From positions 24,125,501 to 24,189,500 of the forward strand of contig NC_088303.1 of the NCBI RefSeq assembly GCF_032854445.1: a stretch of DNA of 64,000 nt, in the 5' to 3' direction. The translations under genes were made by a program, and so were the position numbers. This stretch comes from Liolophura sinensis. Its lineage: Eukaryota > Mollusca > Polyplacophora > Chitonida > Chitonidae. This document shows positions 12,201 to 26,200 of the stretch, in pieces. How positions within the stretch are numbered: position 1 is the first letter of the stretch; every line of letters begins with the position of its first letter. Below the pieces are notes generated by a model. That model ran no database searches. It had not been told where the DNA came from and saw only the letters and a list, made by a program, of their open reading frames with translations.

Positions 12201-15200
12201 GGGCTAATTGACAGGGTCTAGTGGAACAATGAGATAAGCACATGCAAGACAGTAACATTTCCATATGAAAATACACGCCTACACGGATATACATACATGT
12301 AGCCTATGCTTAAATTTACTCTACACTGTATGTGTGTGGACAATCAATGTGTAGCTATTTAACTTTGAAGGAAATGTAGAAGAAATGCATGAATTACACT
12401 GTACAATAGCAATTACATTTTAGACACAATACTCCCTTTTACCCGGCCCCAAAATGAGAAAATATTACTGTAGGAGTTGTGCAAATGCACTGAACATTCC
12501 GCACAGGAAATCCCTCATCGCACAGGCCAAACAAGGAAGAGCACACAGAAAACACAATGGACTTCCTTATGGAGACACTCGTGGACATGCCACCCTAATG
12601 ACAGCACTGATGACATTTCATCCTTTTCTGAATACATAAACACTTAAAAAACTGAGTCATCATGTCAACTTTATGAAAGAGTACATTGTGTCATGGAGAT
12701 AAAACAAAGACATATTTTTTTTTTTTTTGCTCAACAGCACTCAATGGAATGCCACTGAAAATCCATTTCAAACAATTGTCATGCCTGTCTGCTTATAAAC
12801 TTTTTGACACTTTTTTTTTTTTTTTAAATGAAAAATCCACCTCAAATCAGTTTCAGACAATGTCAGCATGTCAGTCAAAAAATAATCAAAGCAGATACAG
12901 TGGTGCTACTTTGTGCGCAGGTGTCTGAGTGTGCAGAACTGCAAAGTTGTGTTACAGTATTAATGATTATGATGGGCCATGTGACACGAGCCAGTTATGA
13001 GACAACATTTACTGAAGGTTTTGGATGCTTTACATGTGCAAGAAAACAAATCAGTAATCATGTCAGAAACTATCATTAACTAGTACCAACTTAACTACTG
13101 AAGGACTCAACCAGATACTTATATTCATTTCATAGTTGTTTAACTGCATACTAATGGTGGAGGATACCGGAGCGCTCACTTGCAATAAGTTAAACTTATG
13201 CGAAAATATGGTGCCAGCATAGCTCAAATGGACCACTATAAATGTAGTTTTGATGGGTTTGTGGTTCGTTGACACTAAACTGATACAACATTCGTGTGAA
13301 TATATATATATTCACCTGTAAACTAATATTGGCCGGAGATTCTGTGTTGTCGTTGCGCTTCCTCACACTGGAATAATGGTCGCCATTATGGTACGCTATA
13401 TGTAACTGACGGACATTTGGGTTGGGGGAACCATGAATCTGAAAGTAAAATTGCATGTTTCACTACGAGTGCATATCAACCCTTTAATTATTTTTTAATA
13501 GATGAACCATCCATTCTTTTCTTCACTTTCTTTGAAATCGAAAGATGTACTTTAGGGACACAAAGCATAAGTATCTTAAATCATCTTTAAAGACACAAAT
13601 ACAGTACAAGTTTAGGATCCACTCCAGGTAAAACTTACCCAGCAGCCTACTCATCACATTAAAGAGCAACACCAGAGTTGAAAACTTTGTGTCTAAAAAG
13701 GCAAGGTTAAATAAACTCTCTTGGAAATGAAGGAACACTTACATGTATAATGAGTAGCACAAAGTGGGTTTATTTTCATTAGTTCAAAATGTTCCAACTA
13801 CACAATATATCCAGACACATATGTACACCAAATCACCATACACAGCTTGGTAAGCCAACACACATTTGATCAGAAGTTAATCATTGTATAAAGTTTTCCA
13901 TGTGAGCTAATTTGACACTGAAACCCATCTTAGACATTATAGAGTAAGTTCAGTACTGGAGCTGATATGAAGCCATGTACATATAGTTCCATGAACTTTA
14001 TCTCCATGTATGATCTTCTTCATGTGCTGAGATGCAGTGATGAAGCAACAATATCACACAGTCATATTTCCAGGTACAACCCTACTCATAAGGGAATGAA
14101 CTCCACGGCTCTGTTCTGAACAATGTATGTTTGTATGTACGTATATATGTATGTATTTAGACCTTGGGTTAACCGTCTTACTTTACAATATGTCATATGA
14201 CAATGAGGAACCATAAGGTGTGTGTACATTATAATATTGTGTTTTCTTGTGGCAGGCCGAGTCCATGTCGTCAAAGTGCTGCCTACACTGAAGTATCATA
14301 CCGAAGGCAGCAGACATGACACCCCACCCAGTCACATTATACTGACACCGGGCTAACCAGTAATGCTTTCATCCTCTAACCTCTTAGTACTGAACCAAGC
14401 GAGGCAACCAGTACCATTTTTAAAGTCTTTGGTATGACCCAATCCAGATTTGATCCTGGGGTCTCCTTCGAGGCGAACACTCTAACCATTAAGCCACTGA
14501 ACCAGTGAACAATGCATGCAAATCAAGTATGAAAGTGTGGCTTGAGTGCCGACCAGTAATACGGAGTGGACAAATATGTAGACAATACAAATATTTTACC
14601 TCCAAAAACGGAGCTGCCAGCTGATGAATAATAATATTAACACTGTTAAGCCTTGCAAAAGCCACAATGGCGTCGTTGCCTGCATAGGTGCCCAGTTCTC
14701 TAAGATTTGATACTGAAACAGAGACAATATTTAAATAGCCAAATAGCAAAAAATTACCACAACACATGGAAAATATAATAGGAAAAAATCTAAATACATA
14801 AATTGTTAAAAATTCTAAAACAAATGAGGCTGACAATAGTAAGACATTGCTGATACATCAAACATTTTACTAGGTCATTAAACTCACCATGATTGTCAAA
14901 AGAAATGTTATCTTCAACAAATGGCTCAAAATCTTTGCGATGCTGGTACATAAAGTTGGCAACATCCAACCTGTGTTTAAAGTGACTTCTGCCATGTCCC
15001 TCCAGTTGGTCTCCCAGAGCACGAAACAGACAATTCCTGCAAATATGTACATGAAAACATTTTGACTTGTACCTTATTGTGTACCTTGTATTTTAGTCCT
15101 GTTGAGAAGATCACCGAATTCATGCCTGTAATTCACAAGATCAGAATAATCCTGTTCTGGTAGAGATGGAAGAAAACTATGGGTCATTTCCACAAAATAA

Positions 15201-16783
15201 ATAACTTTGATTAAAAAAAATTTCAGTTTAGATTACATTTACTGATGGAATATACAAAGCCGACAACCTAACAAGACATCAATCACCAAAATACAACAGA
15301 CAAATACTAGACAACACGTCAGCTGAGTCAACACAGGACAGACAAGCATACATGTCCACCAATGAGTATGTTCAATAATATGTACATCATGTTATTAATC
15401 AAGTAATTTCACATTGCCTCGGTACTGGAATGTGCATCATAATACTGACCAAAGGCTGATGGCTTATGGTCAAGACCAATACCATGGGAAAATGGAAAAA
15501 GTCAATTGGTAACATTTTCATTAATTCACTTCATATGTTATATGATCCGAGAACCCCCTCACAAGAAAACATGATGACGATTTCCAAAACTGTAAAAACA
15601 CATAAAAGTGCATTAGTATTAATTTTATGACATTTATGACTATACCTGACTAATTTTGACCTCCCTCCAAAACATGACAGTTACAGTTTTCTATGTACAT
15701 GTACATGTGTGGAATGTCCACCTTGAGCCAACATTCCTGCAGACAACCTACATGTATTTTTGACAAGTGAAGTCAGGCAGTGAAAACGGTGATGTTACCA
15801 AACTGGTGGCTGATCTGCAGCATCTGACATAGGGTCTCAAGGTACAGACAACAACTTGTGATGGGTGTGCACAGCTATCACTGCATAACTGCAAATGTCA
15901 TCTAGGTCAATGATTGACAGGGCGCACGGCTGGATTTTTAACACTAATTTTACTCACTTGATTGAGTCACCAATTGATGTTTATGGGTATCCCATGTTGT
16001 TTTTACAAAAACATGGTTTAAGCAATGATATTGCTAAGATTGCTACAATTCTGCTACAACTGAACAATACACTCTGCAATCGCCATTTAGATGAGTGCAT
16101 GAGCGAGTGAGCTTAGATTTTAATGTCATACTTAACAATTTTTCAGTCTTATGACGACAAAAGAGTCCTCAGAGTGTATGTGCGTGTAATGTGCCTCCTT
16201 GCTGCAGGACAGATTTCCGCTGCTTTTTTATTTTAGGAGTGACCCGACCCAGGATTGACCCTCAATCTACCGCCACCGAAGTGGATGCTCTACCAACTAA
16301 GCCATCAGGGCCGGTCCATTTAGGTGACAAAAACCTGTGTTGTCTTCAGCTGTGATGTCATTTAACGTGTGATACATATCTTGCATTACTGCACTCTGAG
16401 ACAACAGCCAATACAATTTTCATCTCGCATAATTCAACTCTCAACTTGGTCAATACAGCTCGGCCATCAGCGTCTTGGTATATAGAAGTAGGTCCAGATT
16501 GCCAGGCAACATAAATAACTGTTTTAGGGTAATAAAATCTGTAGTACTGGAACTTTACATGTGCATGCTCTTACCCGTCGCCTGGTATATCCCTCAGTTG
16601 TAATCCATATTTGGCCAGCTGTATAGCAAATGATGGGAAGTTGTCATCCTCGGCTAAGTAAGAAATTATTTTACGTTCCCTCTGCAAAGCCTCTCGCCGT
16701 GCTCTTTCTGCCTGTTTATTCCTTTGCTGTTGTGCCACTGCCTCTGCGCTACTGATCTGACGTTTTGCAGCAGTTCGCGCCAT
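9290..16783 (-). CDS. OTUD3: OTU domain-containing protein 3 (deubiquitinase)
   Basis: A cysteine protease that removes ubiquitin from target proteins in the cytosol. Eight coding exons join in phase: 16783-16575, 15036-14888, 14712-14600, 13438-13316, 11645-11466, 11190-11094, 10170-9956 and 9466-9290, giving 420 aa (the human protein is about 398). The OTU core shows PGDGNCLFRAL with Asp69 and catalytic Cys72, [12 protein letters not shown], and the His178 motif GDHYSSV. Exons 5-6 encode a UBA-like segment (ATGCKDIETVRQ...), and a basic C-terminal [18 protein letters not shown] tail matches the vertebrate protein. I chose the ATG at 16783 because its context (A at -3, G at +4) is strong. 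An in-frame ATG at 16843 has a weaker context and would add 20 residues. The catalytic residues are intact, so the gene is probably functional. Exon 5 has no long ATG-led frame and was found by phase and by the LRDE...TATGC match. Confidence 0.93.
14255..14512 (-). mobile_element. SINE copy, group C
   Basis: On the minus strand it begins 'cagtggcttaatggttagag' (tRNA-like head), then 'aggatcaaatctggattggg' (B-box-like), then 'cagtataatgtgactgggtg' and 'ctgccttcggtatgatact'. The last blocks resemble the middle of the group B SINE at 17480-17860, so groups B and C seem to share a central domain. It lies in the OTUD3 intron between exons 3 and 4. Confidence 0.75.
16118..16318 (-). mobile_element. 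SINE copy, group B, internally shortened
   Basis: Has the tRNA-like head 'ggccctgatggcttagttgg' with 'tagagcatccacttcgg' on the minus strand, and the tail 'ctgaaaaattgttaagtatg' shared with 17480-17860. The central domain is missing. It lies in OTUD3 intron 1. Confidence 0.75.
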
Positions 16784-17479
16784 TTGGACAGGAAAGTGGC
16801 GATGAGGGTATATATAGAGCACTCCTCTTCGCTGAGTTGACATATAGGATTTAGACCTTAGGTTATCTGGAAATCTAAGAAAATTGGTATACCTGCAGTT
16901 ATTAAGTTAAATTAATGAAAGCAAACTACAAGCAAGATTATTTTTCAATCATGTTAGCAAGTATGAAAAATATTAAAAACGGACACCTTGATGCTTAAAA
17001 CCTGATTTTAATTCTACCTCAAAGGCAAAGCAGATTTGGTGTAAAATCAGCGAAAACAGGTACATTCTCGAGCTATAGCTCGTGTCTGAATGGTAAAAAC
17101 TAAAAACATTGCGTTCCTTTTGTAAATTCTCAGTATATACAAGTTTGCTTACTTTGAGCATTTTAAACATTATGTGGGATGCTTTATGGATACATACATG
17201 CATTTGGTGTATTGTTGTCTTTTCTTTTAAAGAATTACCATAATAATAAAAGTTATCTCCCATTGACAACTTAGATATTTAAACCTTCCATACGTCTACT
17301 ACAATGACACTGAGTCGTTACAAAAGGAGAATTACACATTTTAAAACTTTAGCAAAATGAACATCTACACATAACACCTTCACGTGTAGCACTATAGTAG
17401 AATGTAGTTAGGAAACTGTGAACAATCACCACTTTTTCCATGCAAAAACAGCCTCAATATTTACACAATCTCCCTCTGT

Positions 17480-17860
17480 CTTACAGTCGAATTGTGAGTG
17501 CGAGTGAGTGCTTGGGGTTTAACGTCGTACTCAACAATTTTTCAGTCATATGACGACGAAGGAATCATTAGGGTGCATGTACGTGTAATGTGCCTCCTTG
17601 ATGCAGGACGGATTTCCACCGCTCTTTTATTTAGTGCTGCTTCACTGAGACGACTTACCGAAGGCAAGTAAGCCGCCCCGCCCGAGCCATTATACTGATA
17701 CGGGTCAACCAGTCGTTGCACTATCCCCTTCATGCTGAACGCCAAGCGAGGAAGTTACAACTTCCTCTTTTAAAGTCTTAGGTGTGACTCGATCAAGGAT
17801 TGATCCTGGATCTACCGGTCCCGAAGCGGACGCTCTACCAACTGTGCTATCCGGGCCGGT
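17480..17860 (-). mobile_element. SINE, group B, near full length
   Basis: On the minus strand: head 'ccggcccggatagcacagtt' with 'ggtagagcgtccgcttcggg' (A-box), a B-box-like 'gatcaatccttgatcgagtc', the central 'cagtataatggctcgggcg' and 'gccttcggtaagtcgtctca', and a tail with 'ctgaaaaattgttgagtacg'. It resembles tRNA-derived SINEs with a conserved central domain known from molluscs. It sits upstream of the OTUD3 start, in the 5' intron. Confidence 0.8.
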
Positions 17861-18872
17861 TAGTCGAATTGTACCTCTATTAAAATTTATCTATTTGCTA
17901 GACCCATAGCTGAGCTTGATTAAGAATTAAGTAGTAATTATTCCCTATGACAACAATTCCTTACTTCATCTCCTACTTCTTGGCTTTGTTATTCTTATCT
18001 GCACTGCATCATGGCATAGACGTACATGAGGGATAAGTGTGTTTTGAAAAGTCGAAAAACGTAAGGGATAAAATCTGTATTCATTTCAAAGTTTGCCTCC
18101 ATTATAGTTTTGAATGGTGAAAAGAACATGGGGCGTAGCAAAGAGATGAAAGAATTGGGTAACCAGGAGTGTCTTTATTTGTTCAATATTCCATCTGACT
18201 GTTCTAAAACTTACGCTGTTTGAATGCAAGAAGCTGTGATGTAAATAATATAAAATACTGTCAGAAAGGGCTGCTAGCACAATGTGTTTGGTTAAATGTG
18301 CAGTAAAACAGATGAGCCTCAGTATCCAAACATATTTCACTTAAATGATGGGTGAAAACATGAAATATGTTGGAATACAGAATTCTCATGCCTGATTTGC
18401 TGTCTGAATACAGAATTATTGGCAAAAATTACAGAACTTGATGTACTGGCAAGAACACATGTAGCTGGCCTACAAATGTAACTGATAAACTTTTCATGTT
18501 TGTCTAAACTTGCATGTGTGTTTTGTGGAATTATTTATGTTTATAACCAGGTCGGGACTGCTTATCAGAGGAATAATACATTTCCATGGCATGATTACAC
18601 TTTTTTAAATGATCCTGCACAGTGAAGAAAAAAAGTCCTGCTCATGAATATAATAACTTGGAACCGTACCAACTAAATTAATACCCGACTGCTATCTCAC
18701 TCCTTCTGAGACTGCACACATGCATAAATGTACCGGCTACTTCATCATGGGCGCTTAGACAACCTACAATTCTGATATGCCTGTTCGAAGTGCAAAATTA
18801 GGCCAGACATTCTTTCAAGTTGTGCAGTGTCGTTTCAGACAGCTGATCAGTCGCTGTGCCGGCCGAACTTAC

Positions 18873-19000
18873 CATGTTTCACGATCACAGCGTGCGATAT
18901 GAGCGGTTGCGCGCAGGAGAGACATGGAGGGGTGGGGTAACTCGTCAAACTCGACAAATTTCACCACAGTCCAACCCATTTCTGGTTAGCTGGGCTAACT
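18873..19000 (-). other. OTUD3: Putative 5' non-coding exon of OTUD3
   Basis: On the minus strand a strong donor, 'acatg' followed by 'gtaagttcgg', ends at 18873 in a locally GC-rich, CpG-containing stretch. A matching acceptor, 'agatttccag' followed by 'ataacct', lies just upstream of the first coding exon near 16878. Joining them puts TAA soon after the junction in the frame of the ATG at 18875, so this exon would be 5' UTR with a tiny upstream frame. The 5' boundary is a guess. Confidence 0.45.
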
Positions 19001-22000
19001 GTTGTTTTCCTCGCGCTTACTTTGACAATATGGATTACAATTGTATCCGCTCCTAGCATAACTTTACACAAACCGGTTGAAGTTATTGAAAAAACACATA
19101 CCAACTTGCAAATTGAGGTCCTTTCCTGTTCTGTCAAATAGTTCGCCCAACCAGTTGGTACTATAATTATCAGATTTGACATTTTTACGGAAATTTTTTC
19201 TAAAATTTTTATTAAAAGTGATGATAATATGAAGCTAACGCTGCGTTTAGATATGTTAAGAGTTTATTTTCTAAATGATAAAGTAATTTTTTTCATATTT
19301 CTATAAAACAAAAGAATAAATACTAAAGTGTAACTTTCCGGATTTTTGTTTGATTTTACTTTTGTATTGCATATCATGAAACTTCTGCACTCGTACCCTT
19401 TTTCGCGATTTGCAGACGACATGATGCTTTAAATGCACACGGAGGTTGTTTAACAACTGTACAATGTTCAACAAAATTGCACACAAAAGAGAAACAGGTG
19501 CCAAGACGTTAGACTCTAGTAAGTTTACTTGAAATACTCTCCCAGTGCTGGATGGCCTCGTTGATTCGAAAATCAAAAGAGCCTATTATTTTCTCCAATG
19601 TCAATGACCGTTGGTGTCATATGTTTGTTGTTGTTGGTCGCTTAATACGCACAAACACAGTGAAGAAAAATCTGCGACGCATATTATTTTGTACTGTTGA
19701 CTTGTTTAGTCCCAGAGTTTATGCCAAAATCATGGATTGTTGCTTTCAAGTGAAATCATTCATTTAAACTTTATACCTTAGCGTTTAATCTCCAAATGTT
19801 TTACATGTTCATTGCAAAAATTGAAAAAAAAAATTCTGTTAATGAACGAATTGATGATTGAGTAAAACGTTTAAATATCCAGGTCAGGCATAATGTAGCC
19901 TGAATATTCTGCCTAGAACTTCTATTCTAAAGTACTGCCTGACAGCTTGGCTAGTTCATCAAAGTGCCTTGCATTTAAAATTAAGACGTACCAACAGGTT
20001 ACATTTTTAGGATCTGCTTGTGTATATTTAGTAGGACGGGTCGGAAGTCGGAGGTCACCTGACCACCCTCGTGTCAAAAACGAAATGGCCATCCAGTGTT
20101 AAAGCATTGTGGAAAAGACCACTTCTTGCCATTTCGATATTGACCTATAAGGCCCAGTGGTACAAAATAATATCATAAAAGCTCTGCCAAATTACCCCGA
20201 CCATCAGAAAAGCTAAGAATAATGCAAATCCAACAGATACAAGATCACTGACAGCGATTCATTTTCACATCTAGTAGCGTTGGGAGGACTATGTTTTTCG
20301 CCAACGCTGCTTGTTACTAAGAAGATCATAAGGTCTCTAGCTTCCAATCCTTTATAGAATAGATCAAGTCACTTGAGTCTGAGCGAGTGTGACAATTTCC
20401 CATTATATACGTCCACCATTTTCAGATTTGCGTATTGCGTTCTTTTTATACCTTGAACAGATCTGATGTATACAGATCAAGTGCTGTCTGAAAAAATGAT
20501 AAAACAAACTCTTGTTTTCCAGTCCTCAGGTAAATGTTGTTTATAATCATGGACTCTTTCACTCCGGTTTTCTTTTTATGGGTCTGTTGGTGAGAATCAA
20601 CAATGGAGGCCCATTATAGAGGACGTTTCTGTGTGCTTTAACGACGTAGACCGTGTGTTATTGTCAAATATTAGCTTCCTTTCATTGTTTTGTTCATATG
20701 GTTTATATGTTATGCATTGAATGAAAATTTTAATTATGTTTGGAGTTTTAATTATTATTCTTTTAGTTTCATGTGACAAAGTTATAATATTGAATACACT
20801 ATTTTGATCGTGATGGTAAATGTCGTATACCAGTCAATATGATAGCATATGTAGCGAATAGTTTAGGTGTTAGGTAGCCAATGATCATGTATTTAATAGC
20901 TCCTGGTAATATTTAGGCTTACCGTACAGCAATCAAGCGCGTTGTTAGTCACCAAAACGTTGAAAATAAAGAATGTGGAAGTTATCAGACATCGGGTGTG
21001 CCATTTGACGTTGACCCTTGTGTTACAGATAAGGGGCATGCAGGCATAAATGCGTGTAAAAAATTAGATGGTACGCTTCTAAAATTAAGATAGAGCGGAC
21101 TGAATAAGCATGGTGACTTGTGTGTACGCCTAAATTCCTGAAAAGTATAGTGTACATGCGAAATTTAAAGCAAACAGTCCTGTCAAAATCAAAAGTAGAT
21201 CTCCTAAGTAGTTTACGTGCATGATGTGTTAGTTTTCAGAACTGGAAGGTTACAGCAAAAGCTCATGTATCACTACCAGCAGTCGTGGAGAATGACTACT
21301 ATGATATTTGTATCTGTGACATTCTGTAGTGTTTGCCATGAAGAAGATGTAACCAGGGCTGGAAAAATGGTCATTTGGGTTACTATTGTAACCGTGCCTG
21401 GGGCGAGGCAACAGGTTAGCTTTGGCTAACATTAGGGGATGCCAGGTGGTAGGTAAACAAGTGAAACAGACACAAAATCAGAGTGAGTGATGTGTATTGC
21501 TGCCATCTGGGTGACCTGCCAGGCTGATGACTGTCCAGGATGGTGACTAACTCCTCACTCTCACTTCACTTTAGGGCTGGACTTTTATAGCCCCAGTGAG
21601 GACCTTCGAGAAAGCATTTAACTACACAGCTGTGGGTGTTTACTCAGTACATGACTTAACTAAGATTTGCGTTTCCAAAACATTGGAAACACTGCATATA
21701 AAGACAGTCAAAGGTACATGTAAGAACATTTATACTCTAGAGGTATCCAAAATATGAAAAGCCTTCTACCTCTGCTTTTATAACTAAACATCGTTTAATT
21801 GCTATGAAACCACTCTAACTCATTTAATTTTGCTGTACATCCTCAATAACTTTTTGAATATCATTGCACCTGTAAGCTAGTAACCATGATGACAAAGTAC
21901 AAATTAATACATAGTCATATGCAATATCCCTACCTAATATGAATCACTAGTGATAAATTTCGTGTTGCCAAAAATGCAGGAAGCCAAATCCTAACTACAG

Positions 22001-23242
22001 CAAGTACTGCTATTGTACTGCACTAAAGCATCCTAATATCGCTCTCAGTGTATGGGTTTAATTCTGCACTGATCGTCAGTTATTTGTGCTATGTTAAAGT
22101 GTGAGTTGGGAGTTCAATCGGAAGACAGGCAGCTAACAACTGTTCAACTAACCCACAAATGTATTTGTGAATAAGAATAAGAATGACGACAGCAACTGAG
22201 AGTTTACCAGAGCTCTTAAGTTCATGAAGTCCTATATAATTGTGCTTGGAGCGAATTCAGGCCAATAATCTCTGCCACATTGCTAGGATAGTCCATGGTG
22301 GAAGGAATGCTGATGTGATACAGGGTTGTAAGTGTGAGTAGGGGAGGTAAGTTTTGTGAGCATAGAAATGCCTGTGTTACTGATGTGTCTGATTTCATAA
22401 GATCAAGTCAACCTTGGAAATAGGTTTTGATTGTCAACATTTATCATGCTGGGCGGTGAGAAGAAATTAACTAAGACTAACTTTTTGAAGCCAACTTGTG
22501 GACCCAATATGGCTTATTTCAATAAATGAATGATGCCATTGTCAACTTACATTTCTACTCTCAACTTGTTAATTTATTTAGAGCTCTGTGTAAAATCTCG
22601 CGATAAAACCAGAGCCCCTTCTTAAAATTTCCCAAGGCAAGACCCTCTGTCTAAATCTGAATGTAACAAGTTGTCAGGCAGTATGTTAGTATCACTATGG
22701 TAGACTAGCAGGGTTGTCATTATATTACTGAGCAGAATTTTACACTGGAAAAGTAGCCAGATAACTTAGGAGCTTTGGTAAGTGACAACCTTCTCAATTT
22801 TTCACATAGTAGCAGTCTGCAGGTAGCTCTTAACTGTCCTCTGATTAATCCCTTAACTAGTTTTCATTCCATAAGCTAAGAGTTATTCCTCACTTATTTA
22901 GGTGTTATGACATTCATTTGTTGGTTGATGACATATCAGATGGAAAAAATTAAGTGTTGACATTTAACTGTGTGAACTAGGCTAGGCTCTGCCTCAACAG
23001 TCCCTCCTGTCTGATGTTAAAAGTCGTGGGTTGATGATTTGTCGTTTGACTAGGGAACATCTTCTACTTCTCTTTGCATAATTAGGCAAGGTAAACTGTA
23101 AGCTTTTTGTAGAAAATCAGGCATCAGGAGTTTTTACTGTTGACAGCTTTTATGACATTCTGATTTCAAGTACATATTCGCGAGATTTATTTGAAAAACT
23201 CAAACTACATGTGTAACATTTGCTTTTGCTTCTATTTCTCAG
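19001..23242. promoter_or_regulatory. Divergent intergenic region OTUD3 / TMCO4
   Basis: About 4.2 kb between the probable first exon of OTUD3 (minus) and the first coding exon of TMCO4 (plus). Both promoters and the 5' UTR exon of TMCO4 should lie here. I could not place the TMCO4 transcription start. No coding exon was recognised; the short open frames (for example 19552-19767 and 21217-21429) have no recognisable domain. Confidence 0.4.
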
Positions 23243-23256
23243 GGAGTGTCAGTGTG

Positions 23257-26200
23257 ATGGAACAGCCTAGGAATCCTGATTCTGCTAGATGGTTAGCCAT
23301 CACTGAATACAATTGTGTTTGTGAATTTTCATTCTTCAGTAATATTATTATTGTAGAATCCCAAGAGAAAGCCTCAGCCATGGCTAATAAGGGAGAGGAA
23401 AAAGTAGTTCCCGCTGTTGGGGTGAACTTGACGGCAAACTTGAGTGATGTCTCAGTATTTTCCTATACTGGACTATGTGTTGTTCTGCTGAAGAAATACT
23501 TCGAAGACAAATGGCATAGGTGAACAGAAACAATATGAATTAGACACATTTAATTGACATAATTCATCTATTCATATTTAAGGAAGCAATATTCATACAA
23601 TATGCTCTATGAATTAAGAATGCTGTGAGTTTGTATTAATTTCTAAATGAATTATTTGTTTGTTGTTTTTTGTTATTGTTTTTTTTATTTATCAATGAGT
23701 TGGCTAATTTATTTATTCAGTCATTATTTGATGGGAATTTGACACAGTTCTGAAGAATGTTGCCCTTCTATGAGGCAGTCAGTTTTGTGAATGGAGAAAC
23801 CCTAGCAAACCTTGGTAGAAACCATTGCATTTTGCCAGCTACCTTTAAGGAGATGCGGTGGTCAGTGTGCCGGCGCAGCGCAATGACATAAGATCACCTT
23901 ACCAATGCTGTGAGTTCAAGTCCAACTCATGCTGGCTTCCTCTCCAGTCGTACAAGGGAGGGTCTGCCAGAAAGGTTTGGATGGTCATAGGTTTTTCTCA
24001 AGCTCTGCCGAGTTTCCTCCCACCATAATGCTGGTGACTTGAAATAATCTTGAGAACATGCAGCATAAGGCACCAATCAAATAAATAAATAAATAAATAA
24101 ATAATTTAATAATTTAATAAATATATCCACCACATACAGCCATTAAGCTAAAGCTTAATGTTTTTAACCAACATCAACTCAGCAAGATGTTATGTTTTTT
24201 TATCTGATAAATGTCTAGGTACATGTATATGCCCTTGTTGACATTTATAACTACCAAATAGGGGAAATGTGAAGTAGTCATTTTCATTATCCACAAATCT
24301 GGAAACAAGAGAAAATATATCACATGTAAAACAAAAATTTGTCATAAACGGGGGTTTTTTTTCCCTTTTTTATTCAGAGATTTCAAGCTGAAGACAGTTC
24401 ATCAGCTTGAAGAGCATTTAGATCTGCCAGCTCAGGTAAGGATATAAAACATTGGGTGAATGTCCATTGTTACTATTGTCTAAATAGTACATAAATATGT
24501 GACAAGCTACATTAATAGCTTTCCAGAAGGATGGGTGATATGCAAGATGTCCTCAGGATATTGGAGTATGAGACCTGCACAGCAAATGTTGCGCATGTAA
24601 CCTCTCTGTCAGATGTATGCAGGTCACTCACATGTGACTCCAATCAAATTCGCTGTGAGGACTGGAAATAGCATGACTGTCATTATTCCACCGTCCTTCT
24701 TGAAGTGCCAAAATTGTGTTCATCGGTACCAGAAATGATTTTATATGTGGATTACCATATTACTGCCTTTTTCCTAAAAAAAGATAGAGTTTGAGAAATT
24801 GTACAAAATAAAATAAAAGAATTAAACACAATCATTTTAAGTTAATGATTTTAGTTACATGGTTACTCGGTGATGGGATATGGAAATATATGGTGTCAGT
24901 AACACTCATATTTGGTGAGGCATCGGCCATCCCAGGCCCAGTATGAAAGTAAGGAATCGCATAGATTTCCATCTCCTATCACTAAGTCAGTACTAACCAG
25001 ATATCAAATTTATCGTGGAAAATACCCATCAGTTCAGTGCAGAGTATCAATATATAGGTGAATTGCGGTAGGACAAAGGCTAGCCGCTCCCCACAGTTCG
25101 AGTCCCCCTCTGCTGTTTCAAACAAGCAAGTAACTAAACAAATTGTGCATTCCGGGAGCGCAAAATCTGGACTTCTTCTTGTTTTTTTTCGTTTGACTTT
25201 TTGGCAGGTATATAAGCCTCGTCCATTGACCCTTTATTTTAGTATTTGACTGACTTAGCAAATCTTATAAGACTATTATCGAGTCCTCGGTAATCAAAGG
25301 GTGTTTTTGATGAGATTTGGTCCATATTTTCTTAATCTGTGGGATCTTTAGGCCATATATATAACCTTACAGTACCCTGCGTTGTGTTACTGCAGACACA
25401 AAGCCACAGTTGAGCATGGAATAATTTTGAAATTCGTTTAGCGATATTTTCCTGCTGTCTGTGCTGTTCACATAGGGAAGCCTCACATGCCTGCAGGGAA
25501 TGTACTGCTGTGACATCGTGAGGTCAGCAGTGGCTAGATCGCAGGGGAGTAGATTTTCTGATGTTTGACCACCAAATTCTACCATTTTTCTTGCGTTTTT
25601 GACATTTTAAACGATTGGACTCGATTTAGGGAACATGAAAGCATCTATATGAAGTTTGGAAAGTCCACCACTGGGATTCTACTTTTAAGGACTTTGTGGT
25701 CTTACTCTACATTCAAGGTGCGAGAATCAATGTATGCCATTCTGGATGAAGAAGGAATTGAGGATGTTGACCCATTTGTTACTGCCCTCCTGGAAGACCC
25801 ATTTTTGCAGAAATCTGGACTCACTATTGTCTTTGATCTTTTGATTCTTGGCTTGAAAGATGGTAAGTTTTCATTGATTTAGGTGCAGGGTAGTTGGGTT
25901 ATTACTGGTACTCATAATAAAGGTCCGCACACAGTATGTCACCTGAACATATTTGATTCTACAATCTTGTTTCTGATGTACAGACAAATTCAGAAGATAA
26001 AGCAACTCTATTGGGTGCATTTAGAACTAGTTACTTATGGCAAGAGCCTTAACAACTGGCCAACTTCATGGTTAGACTGTCTGCAACTTTGTTAGTACTT
26101 TGTAACAGGCACTAACCTTGTTGTTTTGATATCTGCCGAAGTGCCCTGTCAAATTGAATCATCTTTAGCTTGAGCCTTACAAGGAAGAACCTAAAATTCC

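Noticed and set aside
16240-17860. Possible tRNA genes (A- and B-box-like sequences)
   Set aside because: They are heads of dispersed SINEs followed by the SINE body; they do not close into an intact cloverleaf with a 3' acceptor stem.
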